Shown: in pieces, positions 16,536 to 24,927 of the stretch
Layout: each line of letters opens with the position of its first letter
Position numbering within the stretch: the stretch's first letter is position 1
Assembly (NCBI RefSeq): GCF_017876295.1
Contig: NZ_JAGINT010000002.1
Span: forward strand, 1,550,001-1,614,000
Length of the DNA: 64,000 bases
Direction: 5' to 3'
Origin: Kribbella aluminosa
Lineage (GTDB): Bacteria > Actinomycetota > Actinomycetes > Propionibacteriales > Kribbellaceae
Notes under the pieces: model-generated
The model's database searches: none
What the model was told of the DNA's origin: nothing
Seen by the model: only the letters and a program-made list of their open reading frames with translations
Translations under genes and position numbers: made by a program

Positions 16536-18545
16536 ATGATGCGTCGTGTCTGGATTCTGCTGGTTGCGTTGTTGCTGATCCCGGGAGCCGTGCCGCGGGC
16601 TGCGGCGGGTCCGCCGGGCGACATACCCAAGCCGTTCGAGCCGTTCCTGTCCGCGATGGAGGGCGGGAACACCGTTGAGGCCAAGATCCGGGAGACCGCC
16701 CCGCGGGCGGACGGGTTTCGGCATATCGATACGCCGGCGACCATTCACCGGCTGCAGCAGATGCACGCGACGATGTACACGTTCGGCATCTGGGACAAGG
16801 CCACCGACTGGGACGACCTGCGGCTGGAGTTCGCGCCGGCGGCGGCCCGCGCGGGCATCGACGTCATGGTGTACCTCGTACCGCCGTCGGAGTGTTTCCG
16901 CAACTCCGCGCGGCATCTCGACGGGCGGTGCTCGCGGCCGTTCGACACCGACTACGTCCGCTGGGCGACCGAGATCGCCAAGCTCTCGCTGACCTACCCG
17001 AACCTCAAGTCGTGGGCCATCGACGACTTCCTGGCCGGCCCCAACGGGAGCCTGTTCACCAAGGACTACCTCGGCCAGGTCCGCGCCGCGATGAACGCGG
17101 TGAACCCGCACCTCAAGTGGTACGTGACCCTCTACTCCTGGGACATCACCCCCGCCACCGCCGACAGGATCAAGGGCGCCCTGGACGGCGTGATCTTCCC
17201 GTACACGGGCTACATCAACAACTCGATCGACCCCACCTGGCTCGAACCCCGCCTGGACTCGTCCCTCGATGTACTGCGTCCCGCCGGCCTCAACCTGGTA
17301 CTACTCGCCTACACCGGGAGGTTCCTCGACGGCATGATCCACCCGGACGAGCGGTACGTCGCGGACGTCCTGCGCCGCGCCACCCCGTACCTCACCGACG
17401 GGCGGCTCGACGGAATCATCGCGTACGGCGCCCCGCTGCGGACCGATCTCCAGCAGCCGAGCTGGGACTACTGGGGGTACAGCGGGAACGGCCGGCTGAG
17501 CCTCAGCGTCGGCAACTTCACGGCCACCGTCGACGGGAGCTACGCCGCCGCCTCCCAGCAGATGGTTGTCTCCGGCAACGGATCGCGCTCGATCACGTTC
17601 AGGCACCGGGATCCGGACGTGGGCGGGCTGCGCGGGTACCAGTTCAAGCAGGTGCTGGTCGACGACCAGGTGGTCTGGCAGAGCGATGTCGAGGACGACC
17701 CGAAGGAGACCTGGATCACCACGACGGTCGACCTGACCGCGGCGCTGCAGGGCAAGACCTCCGCCAAGGTCACGTTCCGGCTGTTCGACCAGCGCGGGGT
17801 CGGCTGGTGGCCGCTGGACTGGAGCATCGACGACGTCTCCGGCCGCGGGGTCGTCGTACGCAACGGCGGCTTCGAGCAGAACCGGGACTGGGAGCTGTCC
17901 CGCAACTACCCGACCATGCAGCCGTACATCGACATCTACTCGATCGACCGGCCGGCGCGGATCTTCGACGCGATCGGTACGGCGTACGCCGGGTACCGCG
18001 GCCAGTCGTTCGTACCGGTGCAGGGGCCGCGCGGGAACGCCGTACGGATCGGTCCGAACAACCGGGCGATGTACGGCAACGGCCGGCTGGCGTTCACGGT
18101 GCCGAACGGGCCGGTGCCGGCGAACACCTGCGCCACCGCGACTCAGCAGGTGCGGGTGAAGGCCGGTCAGCCGCGGTACGAGCTGTCCTTCTGGCACGCG
18201 GATCCGGAGCAGGCGCGGTTCGGCGAGATCTTCAAGCAGTTGCGGATCGACGGGCAGCTGGTGTGGGACCGCGACGCGGGTGACTACTGGCCGTGGTTCT
18301 ACCTGAACGGGTCCGACCACCAGGGCGGGATCGACGTGACCGACTTCGTGCAGGGCAAGCCGTCGGTGTCGATCCAGTTCGGGATCTGCACCAAGCAGGC
18401 GGTCACCAGCCCCGGCGTGGTCGTCGGCTTCGACCACGTGGAGGGCATCAACCTGGACATCCACAACCCCGGGTTCGAGAACCGGTCGGCCTGGTCACTG
18501 ACTGCCGGCGGGCCGCTGAAAGCAGCGATCGACATCGCCCGCTGA
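16536..18545 (+). CDS. Large secreted protein with glycosidase-like barrel and two jelly-roll-like domains
   Basis: A 669-residue secreted protein. Signal peptide MMRRVWILLVALLLIPGAV with cleavage near AAAG. Residues about 40-310 look like an alpha/beta barrel of a glycoside hydrolase (MYTFGIWDKATDWDDLRLEF, KSWAIDDFLAGPNG with a DD pair at a strand end, VIFPYTGYINN, GIIAYGAPL). Two related modules follow (about 330-455 and 490-650). They share the pattern FRHRDPDVGG/FWHADPEQAR, QFKQVLVDDQVVWQ/FKQLRIDGQLVWD and VTFRLFDQ/VSIQFGICTKQ, as in carbohydrate-binding or concanavalin-like folds. I do not recognise a named family, and activity is not established. It stands alone between two terminators. 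Confidence 0.75.
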   Translation: MMRRVWILLVALLLIPGAVPRAAAGPPGDIPKPFEPFLSAMEGGNTVEAKIRETAPRADGFRHIDTPATIHRLQQMHATMYTFGIWDKATDWDDLRLEFAPAAARAGIDVMVYLVPPSECFRNSARHLDGRCSRPFDTDYVRWATEIAKLSLTYPNLKSWAIDDFLAGPNGSLFTKDYLGQVRAAMNAVNPHLKWYVTLYSWDITPATADRIKGALDGVIFPYTGYINNSIDPTWLEPRLDSSLDVLRPAGLNLVLLAYTGRFLDGMIHPDERYVADVLRRATPYLTDGRLDGIIAYGAPLRTDLQQPSWDYWGYSGNGRLSLSVGNFTATVDGSYAAASQQMVVSGNGSRSITFRHRDPDVGGLRGYQFKQVLVDDQVVWQSDVEDDPKETWITTTVDLTAALQGKTSAKVTFRLFDQRGVGWWPLDWSIDDVSGRGVVVRNGGFEQNRDWELSRNYPTMQPYIDIYSIDRPARIFDAIGTAYAGYRGQSFVPVQGPRGNAVRIGPNNRAMYGNGRLAFTVPNGPVPANTCATATQQVRVKAGQPRYELSFWHADPEQARFGEIFKQLRIDGQLVWDRDAGDYWPWFYLNGSDHQGGIDVTDFVQGKPSVSIQFGICTKQAVTSPGVVVGFDHVEGINLDIHNPGFENRSAWSLTAGGPLKAAIDIAR

Positions 18546-18551
18546 ACGAAA

Positions 18552-18587
18552 CAGGCGCCCCCGGCAACCAACTGCCGGGGGCGCCTG
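18552..18587. terminator. Bidirectional terminator between secreted protein gene and phoU
   Basis: CAGGCGCCCCCGGCA (18552-18566) and TGCCGGGGGCGCCTG (18573-18587) form a perfect 15-base stem with a 6-base loop between two convergent genes. Confidence 0.75.
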
Positions 18588-18601
18588 CCTGCGTCGAGCG
18601 A

Positions 18602-19312
18602 TCAGTCGTTGCCGTTCGGGTTCGGGGCCGAGGCGCCCGCGCCGGAGCCGGCCGCGGTGCCGCCGACGGCGACCGGGAGCTCGCCGGTGACCAGGTACAC
18701 GACCCGGCGGGCCATCGCGACCGCGTGGTCGGAGATGCGCTCGTAGTACCGGCTGAGCAGCGCCATGTCGACGGCGACCTCGACGCCGTGCGGCCAGTCC
18801 GCGTCCATCATCAGCCGGAACTGGTTGGAGCGCAGCTTGTCCATCTCGTCGTCGGTGGCCTCGAGCCGGCCGGCCGCTTCGACGTCGCGGGACGCGATCA
18901 CGTCGCCGGCGGCGTCGACCATCTTGCCGGCCACCGAGCCCATCTCCTCGATCACGTCGTGCAGCTCGGTCGGGATCGCGGGCGCCGGGTAGCGCATCCG
19001 GGCGATCTTCGACACGTGCGCGGCCAGGTCGCCCATCCGCTCCAGGTCGGCGACCATCCGGAGCGCGGCGACCAGCATCCGGAGCTCGTTGGCGACCGGC
19101 GACTGCCGCGCCATCAGCTCGAAGACCTTCTCCTCCACGCCCTCACCGGCGGCATCGAGCTGGATGTCGGCCGCGATGACCTCCTCGGCCTTGCGGATGT
19201 CGGCCTCCAGCAGGGCGGCCGTCGAGCGGCGTACGGCGGTGGACACCGTCCGCGTCATCCGCTCCAGCTCGGCGAGGATGTCGTCGAGCTGCTCGTGGTA
19301 GCTGTCACGCAT
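18602..19312 (-). CDS. phoU: Phosphate uptake regulatory protein PhoU
   Basis: A 236-residue cytoplasmic protein that restrains phosphate-starvation signalling by the histidine kinase. It consists of two homologous three-helix PhoU repeats carrying the metal-binding E/D-rich motifs (DLERMGDLAAH in the first, YYERISDHAVAMA in the second). A short Gly/Ala tail ends the protein. The start ATG at 19312 gives the typical MRDSYHEQLDDILAEL beginning. It is divergent from the senX3-regX3 operon, and the shared intergenic region holds a PHO box, the same layout as phoU/phoR-phoP of Streptomyces. Confidence 0.94.
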   Translation of the reverse strand: MRDSYHEQLDDILAELERMTRTVSTAVRRSTAALLEADIRKAEEVIAADIQLDAAGEGVEEKVFELMARQSPVANELRMLVAALRMVADLERMGDLAAHVSKIARMRYPAPAIPTELHDVIEEMGSVAGKMVDAAGDVIASRDVEAAGRLEATDDEMDKLRSNQFRLMMDADWPHGVEVAVDMALLSRYYERISDHAVAMARRVVYLVTGELPVAVGGTAAGSGAGASAPNPNGND

Positions 19313-19413
19313 GGTGTTCGAATCCGATCTGTGGTGTCCGGTGCCGCGGCGGCGCACTCGCACGGTACCCGCCCGCCGGTGACTGTATGCCGTCGAGGTT
19401 GCCGGACGGCGAC

Positions 19414-19435
19414 GAGTGGTGAACGACCGATGAAC
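19414..19435 (-). promoter_or_regulatory. PHO box (RegX3/PhoP binding direct repeats)
   Basis: Read on the minus strand, two contiguous 11-base units, GTTCATCGGTC (19435-19425) and GTTCACCACTC (19424-19414), share GTTCA and match the actinobacterial PhoP direct-repeat unit that starts GTTCA or GGTCA. It lies between phoU and senX3, so autoregulation is expected. Confidence 0.72.
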
Positions 19436-19508
19436 AGTTGAGTCGTGTCCCGGTCATCCGGTGCTCATTCGGTCTTTCCCTGCTGGTTGCCCGCGTAGCA
19501 TCGTTGCC

Positions 19509-20723
19509 GTGGACCCCACGCTGGCTGCGGTGCTGGGCGGCGTCATCGGCGCGGCCCTGGCCCTGCTTTCGCTCGGAGCGATGATGCTGTCCGAGCGGGC
19601 CCAGCGCAAGATCCCGGAGAGCCCGGAGCCGATCGTCCCGAACGGCGTCGCCACGGTGCTGTCGGTACTGCGGTCCTCGGCGGTCGTGATGGGCCCAGAG
19701 GACCAGGTCCTGCAGGCCAGCGCCCCGGCGCACGTGCTCGGCATCGTCCGCGGTGAGCGGCTGGTCGTCGACGACATCCTGACGATGGTCCGCCAGGTCC
19801 GCCGGGACGGGGAGATCCGTCAGCAGGACCTGGAGATCGTCCGCGGCCGGCTCGGCGCCACGCAGTACGTCAGTGCCCGGGTGGCGCCGCTGGGCAGCCA
19901 GCTGGTCCTGGTGCTGGTCGAGGACCGGACCCGGGAGCGCCGCCTGGAGGCGATCCGGCGGGACTTCACCGTGAACATCAGCCACGAGCTGAAGACGCCG
20001 GTCGGCGCGCTGATCCTGCTCGCCGACGCGGTCTCGGAGGCTTCCGACGACCCGGAGGCGGTGCAGCGGTTCTCGGACCGGATGCGGATCGAGGCGTCCC
20101 GGCTGAGCCAGCTGGTCAAGGAGATCATCGAGCTGTCCCGGCTGCAGGGCGACGACCCACTGGAGAACCCGGGCCCGGTGGACATCAACTCGATCATCGA
20201 GACCGCGGTGGACCGCTGCCGGATCGACGCCGAGGACCGGGACATCAAGATCGTGGTGAAGACCGAGCCCGAGCTCGAGGTGCTGGGCAGTGCGGACCAG
20301 CTGGCGATGGCGATCGGCAACCTGGTCGAGAACGCCATCAACTACAGCCCGGACGGCACCCGGGTCGCGGTCGCCGCGCACCCGATCGGCGACCTGGTCG
20401 AGGTGACCGTGTCCGACCAGGGCGTCGGGATCCCGAGCAGCGACCTGGAACGGATCTTCGAGCGCTTCTACCGGGTCGACCGGGCCCGCAGCCGGGAGAC
20501 CGGCGGGACCGGGCTCGGCCTCTCGATCGTGAAGCACATCGCCTCCATCCACGGCGGCGACGTCCGGGTCTGGAGTGTCGAGGGCCAGGGCTCCACCTTC
20601 ACCGTGAGACTCCCGTTGCGGTTCGAACCCGCGCCGGGCCAGACCGACTCGTCCAGCCAGGCCGAGACGGCCACAATCCTGACGCCTACCCCGTCGGAAA
20701 AGACAAAGGAGACAGCTTCGTGA
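19509..20723 (+). CDS. senX3: Phosphate-sensing histidine kinase SenX3/PhoR
   Basis: A 404-residue membrane-bound histidine kinase. One N-terminal membrane segment (VLGGVIGAALALLSLGAMM) is followed by a PAS-like region (about 45-150), the phosphoacceptor H-box FTVNISHELKTPVGAL (His near 163), the N-box NLVENAINYSP, G1 DQGVGIP and G2 GGTGLGLSIVKHI. A Pro/Thr tail ends the protein. The GTG at 19509 (VDPTLAAVLGG) is preferred to the ATG at 19461 because family members start right before the membrane helix. The stop overlaps the regX3 GTG. It is expected to be inhibited by PhoU when phosphate is plentiful. Confidence 0.93.
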   Translation: MDPTLAAVLGGVIGAALALLSLGAMMLSERAQRKIPESPEPIVPNGVATVLSVLRSSAVVMGPEDQVLQASAPAHVLGIVRGERLVVDDILTMVRQVRRDGEIRQQDLEIVRGRLGATQYVSARVAPLGSQLVLVLVEDRTRERRLEAIRRDFTVNISHELKTPVGALILLADAVSEASDDPEAVQRFSDRMRIEASRLSQLVKEIIELSRLQGDDPLENPGPVDINSIIETAVDRCRIDAEDRDIKIVVKTEPELEVLGSADQLAMAIGNLVENAINYSPDGTRVAVAAHPIGDLVEVTVSDQGVGIPSSDLERIFERFYRVDRARSRETGGTGLGLSIVKHIASIHGGDVRVWSVEGQGSTFTVRLPLRFEPAPGQTDSSSQAETATILTPTPSEKTKETAS

Positions 20724-21397
20724 CCCGAGTGCTGGTCGTCGAAGACGAAGAGAGCTACAGCGATGCGCTGTCGTACGTACTGCGCAAGGAAGGTTTCGAG
20801 GTCGCCGTCGCGGAGACCGGGCCGGACGCGCTGGACGAGTACGACCGCGCCGGTGCGGACATCGTCCTGCTCGACCTGATGCTGCCGGGCCTGTCCGGCA
20901 CCGAGGTCTGCCGGGCGCTGCGCAGCCGGGGCAACGTCCCGGTGATCATCGTGAGCGCCAAGGACACCGAGGTCGACAAGGTCGTCGGGCTCGAGCTCGG
21001 CGCGGACGACTACGTGACCAAGCCGTACAGCCCGCGCGAGCTGCTGGCCCGCGTGCGCGCCGTACTGCGTCGTGGCCAGGACGTCGAGCTGCTGCCGGAC
21101 ACCCTCGAGGCAGGGCCGGTACGGATGGACGTCGAGCGGCACGTGGTGACGGTCGGCGGCACCGAGATCCGGCTCCCGCTCAAGGAGTTCGAGCTGCTCG
21201 AGATGCTGCTCCGGAACACCGGGCGGGTGCTGACCCGCGGCCAGCTGATCGACCGGATCTGGGGTGCCGACTACGTGGGCGACACCAAGACCCTGGACGT
21301 GCACGTGAAGCGGCTGCGCTCCAAGCTCGAGAAGGACCCGTCGAACCCGCAGCACCTGGTCACCGTGCGTGGCCTCGGTTACAAGTTCGAGTCCTGA
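20720..21397 (+). CDS. regX3: Response regulator RegX3/PhoP (OmpR family)
   Basis: A 225-residue response regulator. Receiver domain at 1-115 with the acidic pocket VVEDEES, phosphoacceptor Asp in VLLDLMLPG (about 52), Ser/Thr in VIIVSAKD and Lys in YVTKPYSPREL. The winged-helix domain (about 130-225) ends with VRGLGYKFES. The GTG at 20720 overlaps the senX3 stop by 4 bases. It probably binds the PHO box at 19414-19435 and activates phosphate-scavenging genes. Confidence 0.95.
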   Translation: MTRVLVVEDEESYSDALSYVLRKEGFEVAVAETGPDALDEYDRAGADIVLLDLMLPGLSGTEVCRALRSRGNVPVIIVSAKDTEVDKVVGLELGADDYVTKPYSPRELLARVRAVLRRGQDVELLPDTLEAGPVRMDVERHVVTVGGTEIRLPLKEFELLEMLLRNTGRVLTRGQLIDRIWGADYVGDTKTLDVHVKRLRSKLEKDPSNPQHLVTVRGLGYKFES

Positions 21398-21431
21398 GTC
21401 ACACCCCCGCGGGTCGCGACGACCTGTCGGG

Positions 21432-21466
21432 TTAGCTTAGGCTCTCCTTAGTTTAGGCAAGCTAAG
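21432..21466 (+). promoter_or_regulatory. Tandem iron boxes (IdeR/DmdR operator)
   Basis: TTAGCTTAGGCTCTCCTTA (21432-21450) matches the IdeR/DtxR 19-mer TTAGGTTAGGCTAACCTAA at 15 positions. An overlapping weaker site spans 21448-21466, with CCTTAG/CTAAGG arms (21446-21451 and 21462-21467). It lies 12-46 bases before the lipoprotein start, so iron-dependent repression is expected. Confidence 0.75.
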
Positions 21467-21477
21467 GAGAGTCACTC

Positions 21478-22497
21478 ATGTCCTGGTCCCGTACCAAGGT
21501 CGTCAGCGTGGTCACCACTGCGCTGCTCGCCACGACCTCGCTGGCCGCCTGCGGCAACGGCGACGGCAAGGCGGCCGGCAGTTCGGCCGGTACGGCGTCT
21601 TCCGGGTTCCCGGTCACGCTGAAGAACACGTTCGGCGAGACGACCATCACGAAGAAGCCGGAGCGGATCGTCACGCTCGGCTGGAACGCCCAGGACGTGG
21701 TCTACGCGCTCGGCGAGACCCCGGTCGGGATTCCGAAGGTCACCTACGGGCAGACCACCGACGGCGTCACCGCGTGGGACGCGGAGAAGTTCGACAAGTC
21801 GAAGACGACGCTGCTCGACACCGGTGACAAGTACCCGTTCGAGAAGATCGCCGCGCTGAACCCGGACGTCATCCTCGCGCCGTACGAGGGGTTCGACGCG
21901 GCGACGTACAAGACGCTGAGCGACATCGCGCCGACCGTCGCGTATCCGGGGGCGCCGTGGCAGACCACCTGGCAGGACCAGACGCTGCTGGTCGGGGAGG
22001 CGCTCGGCAAGAAGGCCGACGCGGTGAAGCTGATCACCGGGATCCAGGACAAGATCAAGCACGTCGCGGCCGAGCACCCGGAGTTCAAGGACAAGACCAT
22101 CACGGTCGGCTCGTTCGGCGCGGAGAACTACATCTACATGCCCGGCGACCCACGGGTGCAGATCCTGAACGAGATGGGCTTCAAGAACGCGCCCGGCGTC
22201 GAGGCGCTGGAGAAGACCAACTCCAAGAAGGAGTTCTCGATGACGATCAGCAAGGAGAAGGTCGCGGACGTGGACGCCGACGTGCTGATCGCGTACGTCG
22301 ACGGGATCGGGCCGCAGAAGTTCCTGTCCGACCCGGTCTACTCGACGCTGAAGGCGGTCAGGAGCGGCGGCGCGTACCCGTTGCAGGACCAGCAGGTGAT
22401 CTCCGGCATGAGCGCGGTCAGCGTACTGAGCGTCCCTTGGGTGCTCGGCAAGGTCGTCCCGGGCCTGTCCAAGGCAGCCTCGGCAAGCAAGAACTGA
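21478..22497 (+). CDS. Iron-siderophore ABC transporter substrate-binding lipoprotein
   Basis: A 339-residue FepB/FhuD-like periplasmic-binding protein anchored as a lipoprotein: lipobox LAAC at about residues 22-25 (TSLAACGNG). The binding fold shows the family landmarks KPERIVTLGWNAQDVVYALG and FEKIAALNPDVILAPYEG, and an ending VLSVPWVLGKVVPGL. Iron boxes directly upstream support ferric-siderophore uptake. No permease or ATPase gene adjoins it, so it must feed a transporter encoded elsewhere. A perfect 40-base palindrome terminates it. Confidence 0.9.
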   Translation: MSWSRTKVVSVVTTALLATTSLAACGNGDGKAAGSSAGTASSGFPVTLKNTFGETTITKKPERIVTLGWNAQDVVYALGETPVGIPKVTYGQTTDGVTAWDAEKFDKSKTTLLDTGDKYPFEKIAALNPDVILAPYEGFDAATYKTLSDIAPTVAYPGAPWQTTWQDQTLLVGEALGKKADAVKLITGIQDKIKHVAAEHPEFKDKTITVGSFGAENYIYMPGDPRVQILNEMGFKNAPGVEALEKTNSKKEFSMTISKEKVADVDADVLIAYVDGIGPQKFLSDPVYSTLKAVRSGGAYPLQDQQVISGMSAVSVLSVPWVLGKVVPGLSKAASASKN

Positions 22498-22506
22498 GCT
22501 GAGCGC

Positions 22507-22546
22507 AAGGGGCCGTTTCGGGGGTTAACCCCCGAAACGGCCCCTT
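22507..22546. terminator. Perfect 40-base palindrome terminator
   Basis: 22507-22546 is a perfect 40-base palindrome, from AAGGGGCCGTTTCGGGGG through a central TTAA to its complement, 9 bases after the lipoprotein stop. It can form a cruciform or a very stable hairpin. A related 14-base palindrome AGGGGTTAACCCCT lies at 22582-22595. Confidence 0.75.
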
Positions 22547-22581
22547 CGCATGCCGCATGCGGGTAGGGAAGGGACACGGCG

Positions 22582-22595
22582 AGGGGTTAACCCCT
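22582..22595. repeat. Secondary GTTAAC palindrome
   Basis: AGGGGTTAACCCCT is palindromic and, with its right flank GAAATGG, echoes the right half of the palindrome at 22507-22546 (GAAACGG), suggesting a degenerate duplicate. Confidence 0.5.
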
Positions 22596-22733
22596 GAAAT
22601 GGGCGGACGCCCGTGAACGTGATCCGCCAGTCCGTCGCCCACGCGTGTCTCCCGCTCCCACGCAGTCGCGAGCAGGTACCGGGTGGAGCGGCTGCCGCAG
22701 GCCGGGTGTTACTGGGGACGGCGGCGCGAAGCG

Positions 22734-23432
22734 TTACTGGCCGGCCGGTGGCGGGGTCGGGGAGTAGTGGTCGTCGGTGAGGACCGGAACGTACGCGGAG
22801 ACCGGTGCCGCCGTACCGAAGGTGATGGTCACGTTGACCATCTGGCCCGGCTTCGCGCCGGTGACGACGATCGCCGGACCACTGTCCTCGGCGCCCGGGG
22901 TCGGCGCCGTCGGGGTCTCGGTCGGGCCCGCCGGAGTAGCCGACGTACCAGGCGTCGCCGACTTGCCGGGGGTCGCCGAGGTACCGGGAGTGGCCGGGGT
23001 GGCGGGCGTCGCGGTGCCGGTGGCGGAGGCCTCGGCGGCGGTGGTGCCGGCCAGCAGGAGCGCGGTGCCCGGCTGCAGGGCGACCGGGGCCTTGAGACCG
23101 GTAAAGGTGACCTGGCCGGCCTGCCAGCTGCCGTCCTGGCCGTCCTGGGTGCCGGCCGGGGCCTGCGCGATCCCGACCAGGGTGTCGGGCTCGGTGCCGT
23201 CGTTCACGATCACGCCGTGCAGCTCGCCCTTGCCGGCCGCGTCAGCCAGCACCAGCAGGTTGCGGAGCTTGATCTGACCGCTGTCGACGCTCGTCCCCTC
23301 GGCGGCCTGGTACGGCTGCAGGGTCGGCGCATCGAAGCTCGCGCTGCACGCCCCCAGCGCGAGACTGAGAGTGGCGGCGGCACCCACCAGCGCGGCGCGC
23401 CGGGCGAACCGCGAGGACAACGTGATCGGCAC
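22734..23432 (-). CDS. lpqE: LpqE-like lipoprotein divergent from carD
   Basis: A 232-residue lipoprotein. The signal is RFARRAALVGAAATLSLALG with lipobox LGAC. The mature part has a copper-chaperone-like/DUF461-like beta fold (IKLRNLLVLADAAGKGELHG, VTFTGLKAPVALQPGTALLL). A Thr/Pro repeat linker (about 145-185; units of ATPGTS, ATPGKS) precedes a final strand region (GQMVNVTITFG). It occupies the position of M. tuberculosis lpqE (Rv3584) beside carD. The GTG at 23432 is chosen for its AGAGGGA site and because it starts the signal peptide. Role unknown; an envelope metal-handling or secretion function is speculative. Confidence 0.78.
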   Translation of the reverse strand: MPITLSSRFARRAALVGAAATLSLALGACSASFDAPTLQPYQAAEGTSVDSGQIKLRNLLVLADAAGKGELHGVIVNDGTEPDTLVGIAQAPAGTQDGQDGSWQAGQVTFTGLKAPVALQPGTALLLAGTTAAEASATGTATPATPATPGTSATPGKSATPGTSATPAGPTETPTAPTPGAEDSGPAIVVTGAKPGQMVNVTITFGTAAPVSAYVPVLTDDHYSPTPPPAGQ

Positions 23433-23730
23433 TGGAATCCCTCTCGTGCAAGCTGATTCGGCACTGGGCCGGCAAGGTGTGCGGACAACTGTGGAACTAC
23501 CGTGGACACCGTCAGGCAGCGGCCTCCGGCGCCCCAAAGCGTAGCCCTCGGTCGTCGCGGGCCGGACGCCGGGATCCTCAGCACCGATGTCCGAGGCAAC
23601 GGCACCCGCGCGCACGAGGCATGCCGGAGATCGTTTGTCAAGGCGGGAAGTGGGCCCTGACCAGCGCAAACGCCCCGACCGGACCACGCGGCACGTGGTA
23701 GGATAGATCTCGGAAAGGGGCACTTCACAC
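23433..23730. promoter_or_regulatory. Divergent promoter region lpqE-carD
   Basis: No gene seen. TAGGAT at 23699-23704 is a plausible -10 element for carD, 26 bases before its ATG; no clear -35 was found, as is common for CarD-dependent actinobacterial promoters. GGAAAGGGG (23712-23720) is the ribosome site of carD. Confidence 0.4.
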
Positions 23731-24216
23731 ATGACTTTCACAGTCGGCGAGACGGTTGTTTACCCCAATCACGGAGCGGCCGTCATCGAGGACATCGAGA
23801 CCCGTCAGATCAAAGGTGAGGACAAGACCTATCTGGTCTTGAGGATCGTCGCTCAGAACGACCTGGTCGTCCGGGTCCCCGCGTGCAACCTCGATCTCGT
23901 CGGCGTGCGTGACGTCGTGGATCAGGCTGGCCTGGAGCGCGTCTTCGACGTGCTGCGCGCACCGCACACGGAGGAGCCGACCAACTGGTCGCGTCGTTAC
24001 AAGGCGAACCTGGAGAAGCTGCACTCCGGTGACGTGCTGAAGGTGGCAGAGGTCGTCCGCGACCTGTGGCGCCGCGAGCGTGACCGCGGTCTGTCCGCCG
24101 GTGAGAAGCGGATGCTGGCGAAGGCTCGCCAGATCCTCGTCTCCGAGCTGGCCCTGGCCGAGCACACCAACGAGGACAAGGCCGAGGCCATCCTCGACGA
24201 GGTCCTCGCTTCCTAA
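23731..24216 (+). CDS. carD: RNA polymerase-binding transcription factor CarD
   Basis: A 161-residue essential actinobacterial factor that stabilises RNA polymerase open complexes, notably at rRNA promoters. The N-terminal Tudor-like RNAP-interaction domain (1-55, FTVGETVVYPNHGAAVIEDI) is followed by a basic helical DNA-binding domain (60-161) with the conserved Trp in DLWRRERDRGLSAGEKRML. Length matches M. tuberculosis CarD (162). The ispD gene starts 12 bases after the stop, so carD-ispD-ispF form an operon, as in mycobacteria. Confidence 0.96.
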   Translation: MTFTVGETVVYPNHGAAVIEDIETRQIKGEDKTYLVLRIVAQNDLVVRVPACNLDLVGVRDVVDQAGLERVFDVLRAPHTEEPTNWSRRYKANLEKLHSGDVLKVAEVVRDLWRRERDRGLSAGEKRMLAKARQILVSELALAEHTNEDKAEAILDEVLAS

Positions 24217-24228
24217 CGCAAGAGTCGC

Positions 24229-24927
24229 ATGAGCAGCGCGGTCGTGATTCCCGCGGCCGGGTTGGGCCTGCGGCTCGGTGGTGAGACACCGAAGGCGTTT
24301 CGAGAGGTCGGTGGCGATTCGCTGCTGGTCCACGCGGTGCGTGGCCTGAAGGCAGCGTCCGCCGCCGACCTCGTCTGTTTCGTGGTCGCGGTGCCGCCCG
24401 GTTCCGAGGAGACGGTCGGCAAGGAGCTGGCGCCGTACGTCGGTGACGCGCGGCTGCTGGTGGTCGCCGGTGGTGCCGAGCGGCCCGATTCGGTGCGGGC
24501 GGCGCTGGACGTGCTGCCGGTCGACGGGATCGACTGCATCCTGGTACATGACGCGGCCCGGGCGTTCGTTCCGGCGGACGCGATCGAGCGGGTGGTCGCG
24601 GCGGTCCGCGGCGGCGCCCAGGCCGTCGTACCTGTGGTGCCGGTGACCGACACGATCAAGGTGGTCGGTCCGGGCGGCGAGGTCGTCGACACACCCGACC
24701 GGTCGACGCTGGTCGCCGTACAGACGCCGCAGGGGTTCGCGCCCGAGGTGCTTCGGCGTGCGCATGCGGCCGGGGCCGATGCCGGGGTGACCGATGACGC
24801 GATGATGTGTGAGCGGATGGGGGTCATCGTGCAGACGGTCGAGGGGTCGCCGGACGCGTTCAAGGTGACGCGACCGCAGGACCTGCTGCTCGCGGAGGCG
24901 CTGCTCGCGGAGAGGCGGCTGTCGTGA
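24229..24927 (+). CDS. ispD: 2-C-methyl-D-erythritol 4-phosphate cytidylyltransferase
   Basis: A 232-residue enzyme of the MEP isoprenoid pathway, transferring CMP from CTP to methylerythritol phosphate. The nucleotide-binding loop is VVIPAAGLGLRLGG (about 5-18), a conserved lysine follows in TPKAFREVGG, GGAERPDSVRAAL and VHDAARAFV are the family blocks, and QTPQGF completes the active site. The ATG at 24229 begins the P-loop-like segment directly. The stop overlaps the ispF GTG by 4 bases. Confidence 0.95.
   Translation: MSSAVVIPAAGLGLRLGGETPKAFREVGGDSLLVHAVRGLKAASAADLVCFVVAVPPGSEETVGKELAPYVGDARLLVVAGGAERPDSVRAALDVLPVDGIDCILVHDAARAFVPADAIERVVAAVRGGAQAVVPVVPVTDTIKVVGPGGEVVDTPDRSTLVAVQTPQGFAPEVLRRAHAAGADAGVTDDAMMCERMGVIVQTVEGSPDAFKVTRPQDLLLAEALLAERRLS

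Noticed and set aside
22683..23456. 257-codon frame opposite the LpqE-like lipoprotein
   Set aside because: Gly/Arg-rich shadow; the minus strand carries a signal peptide, lipobox and ribosome site.
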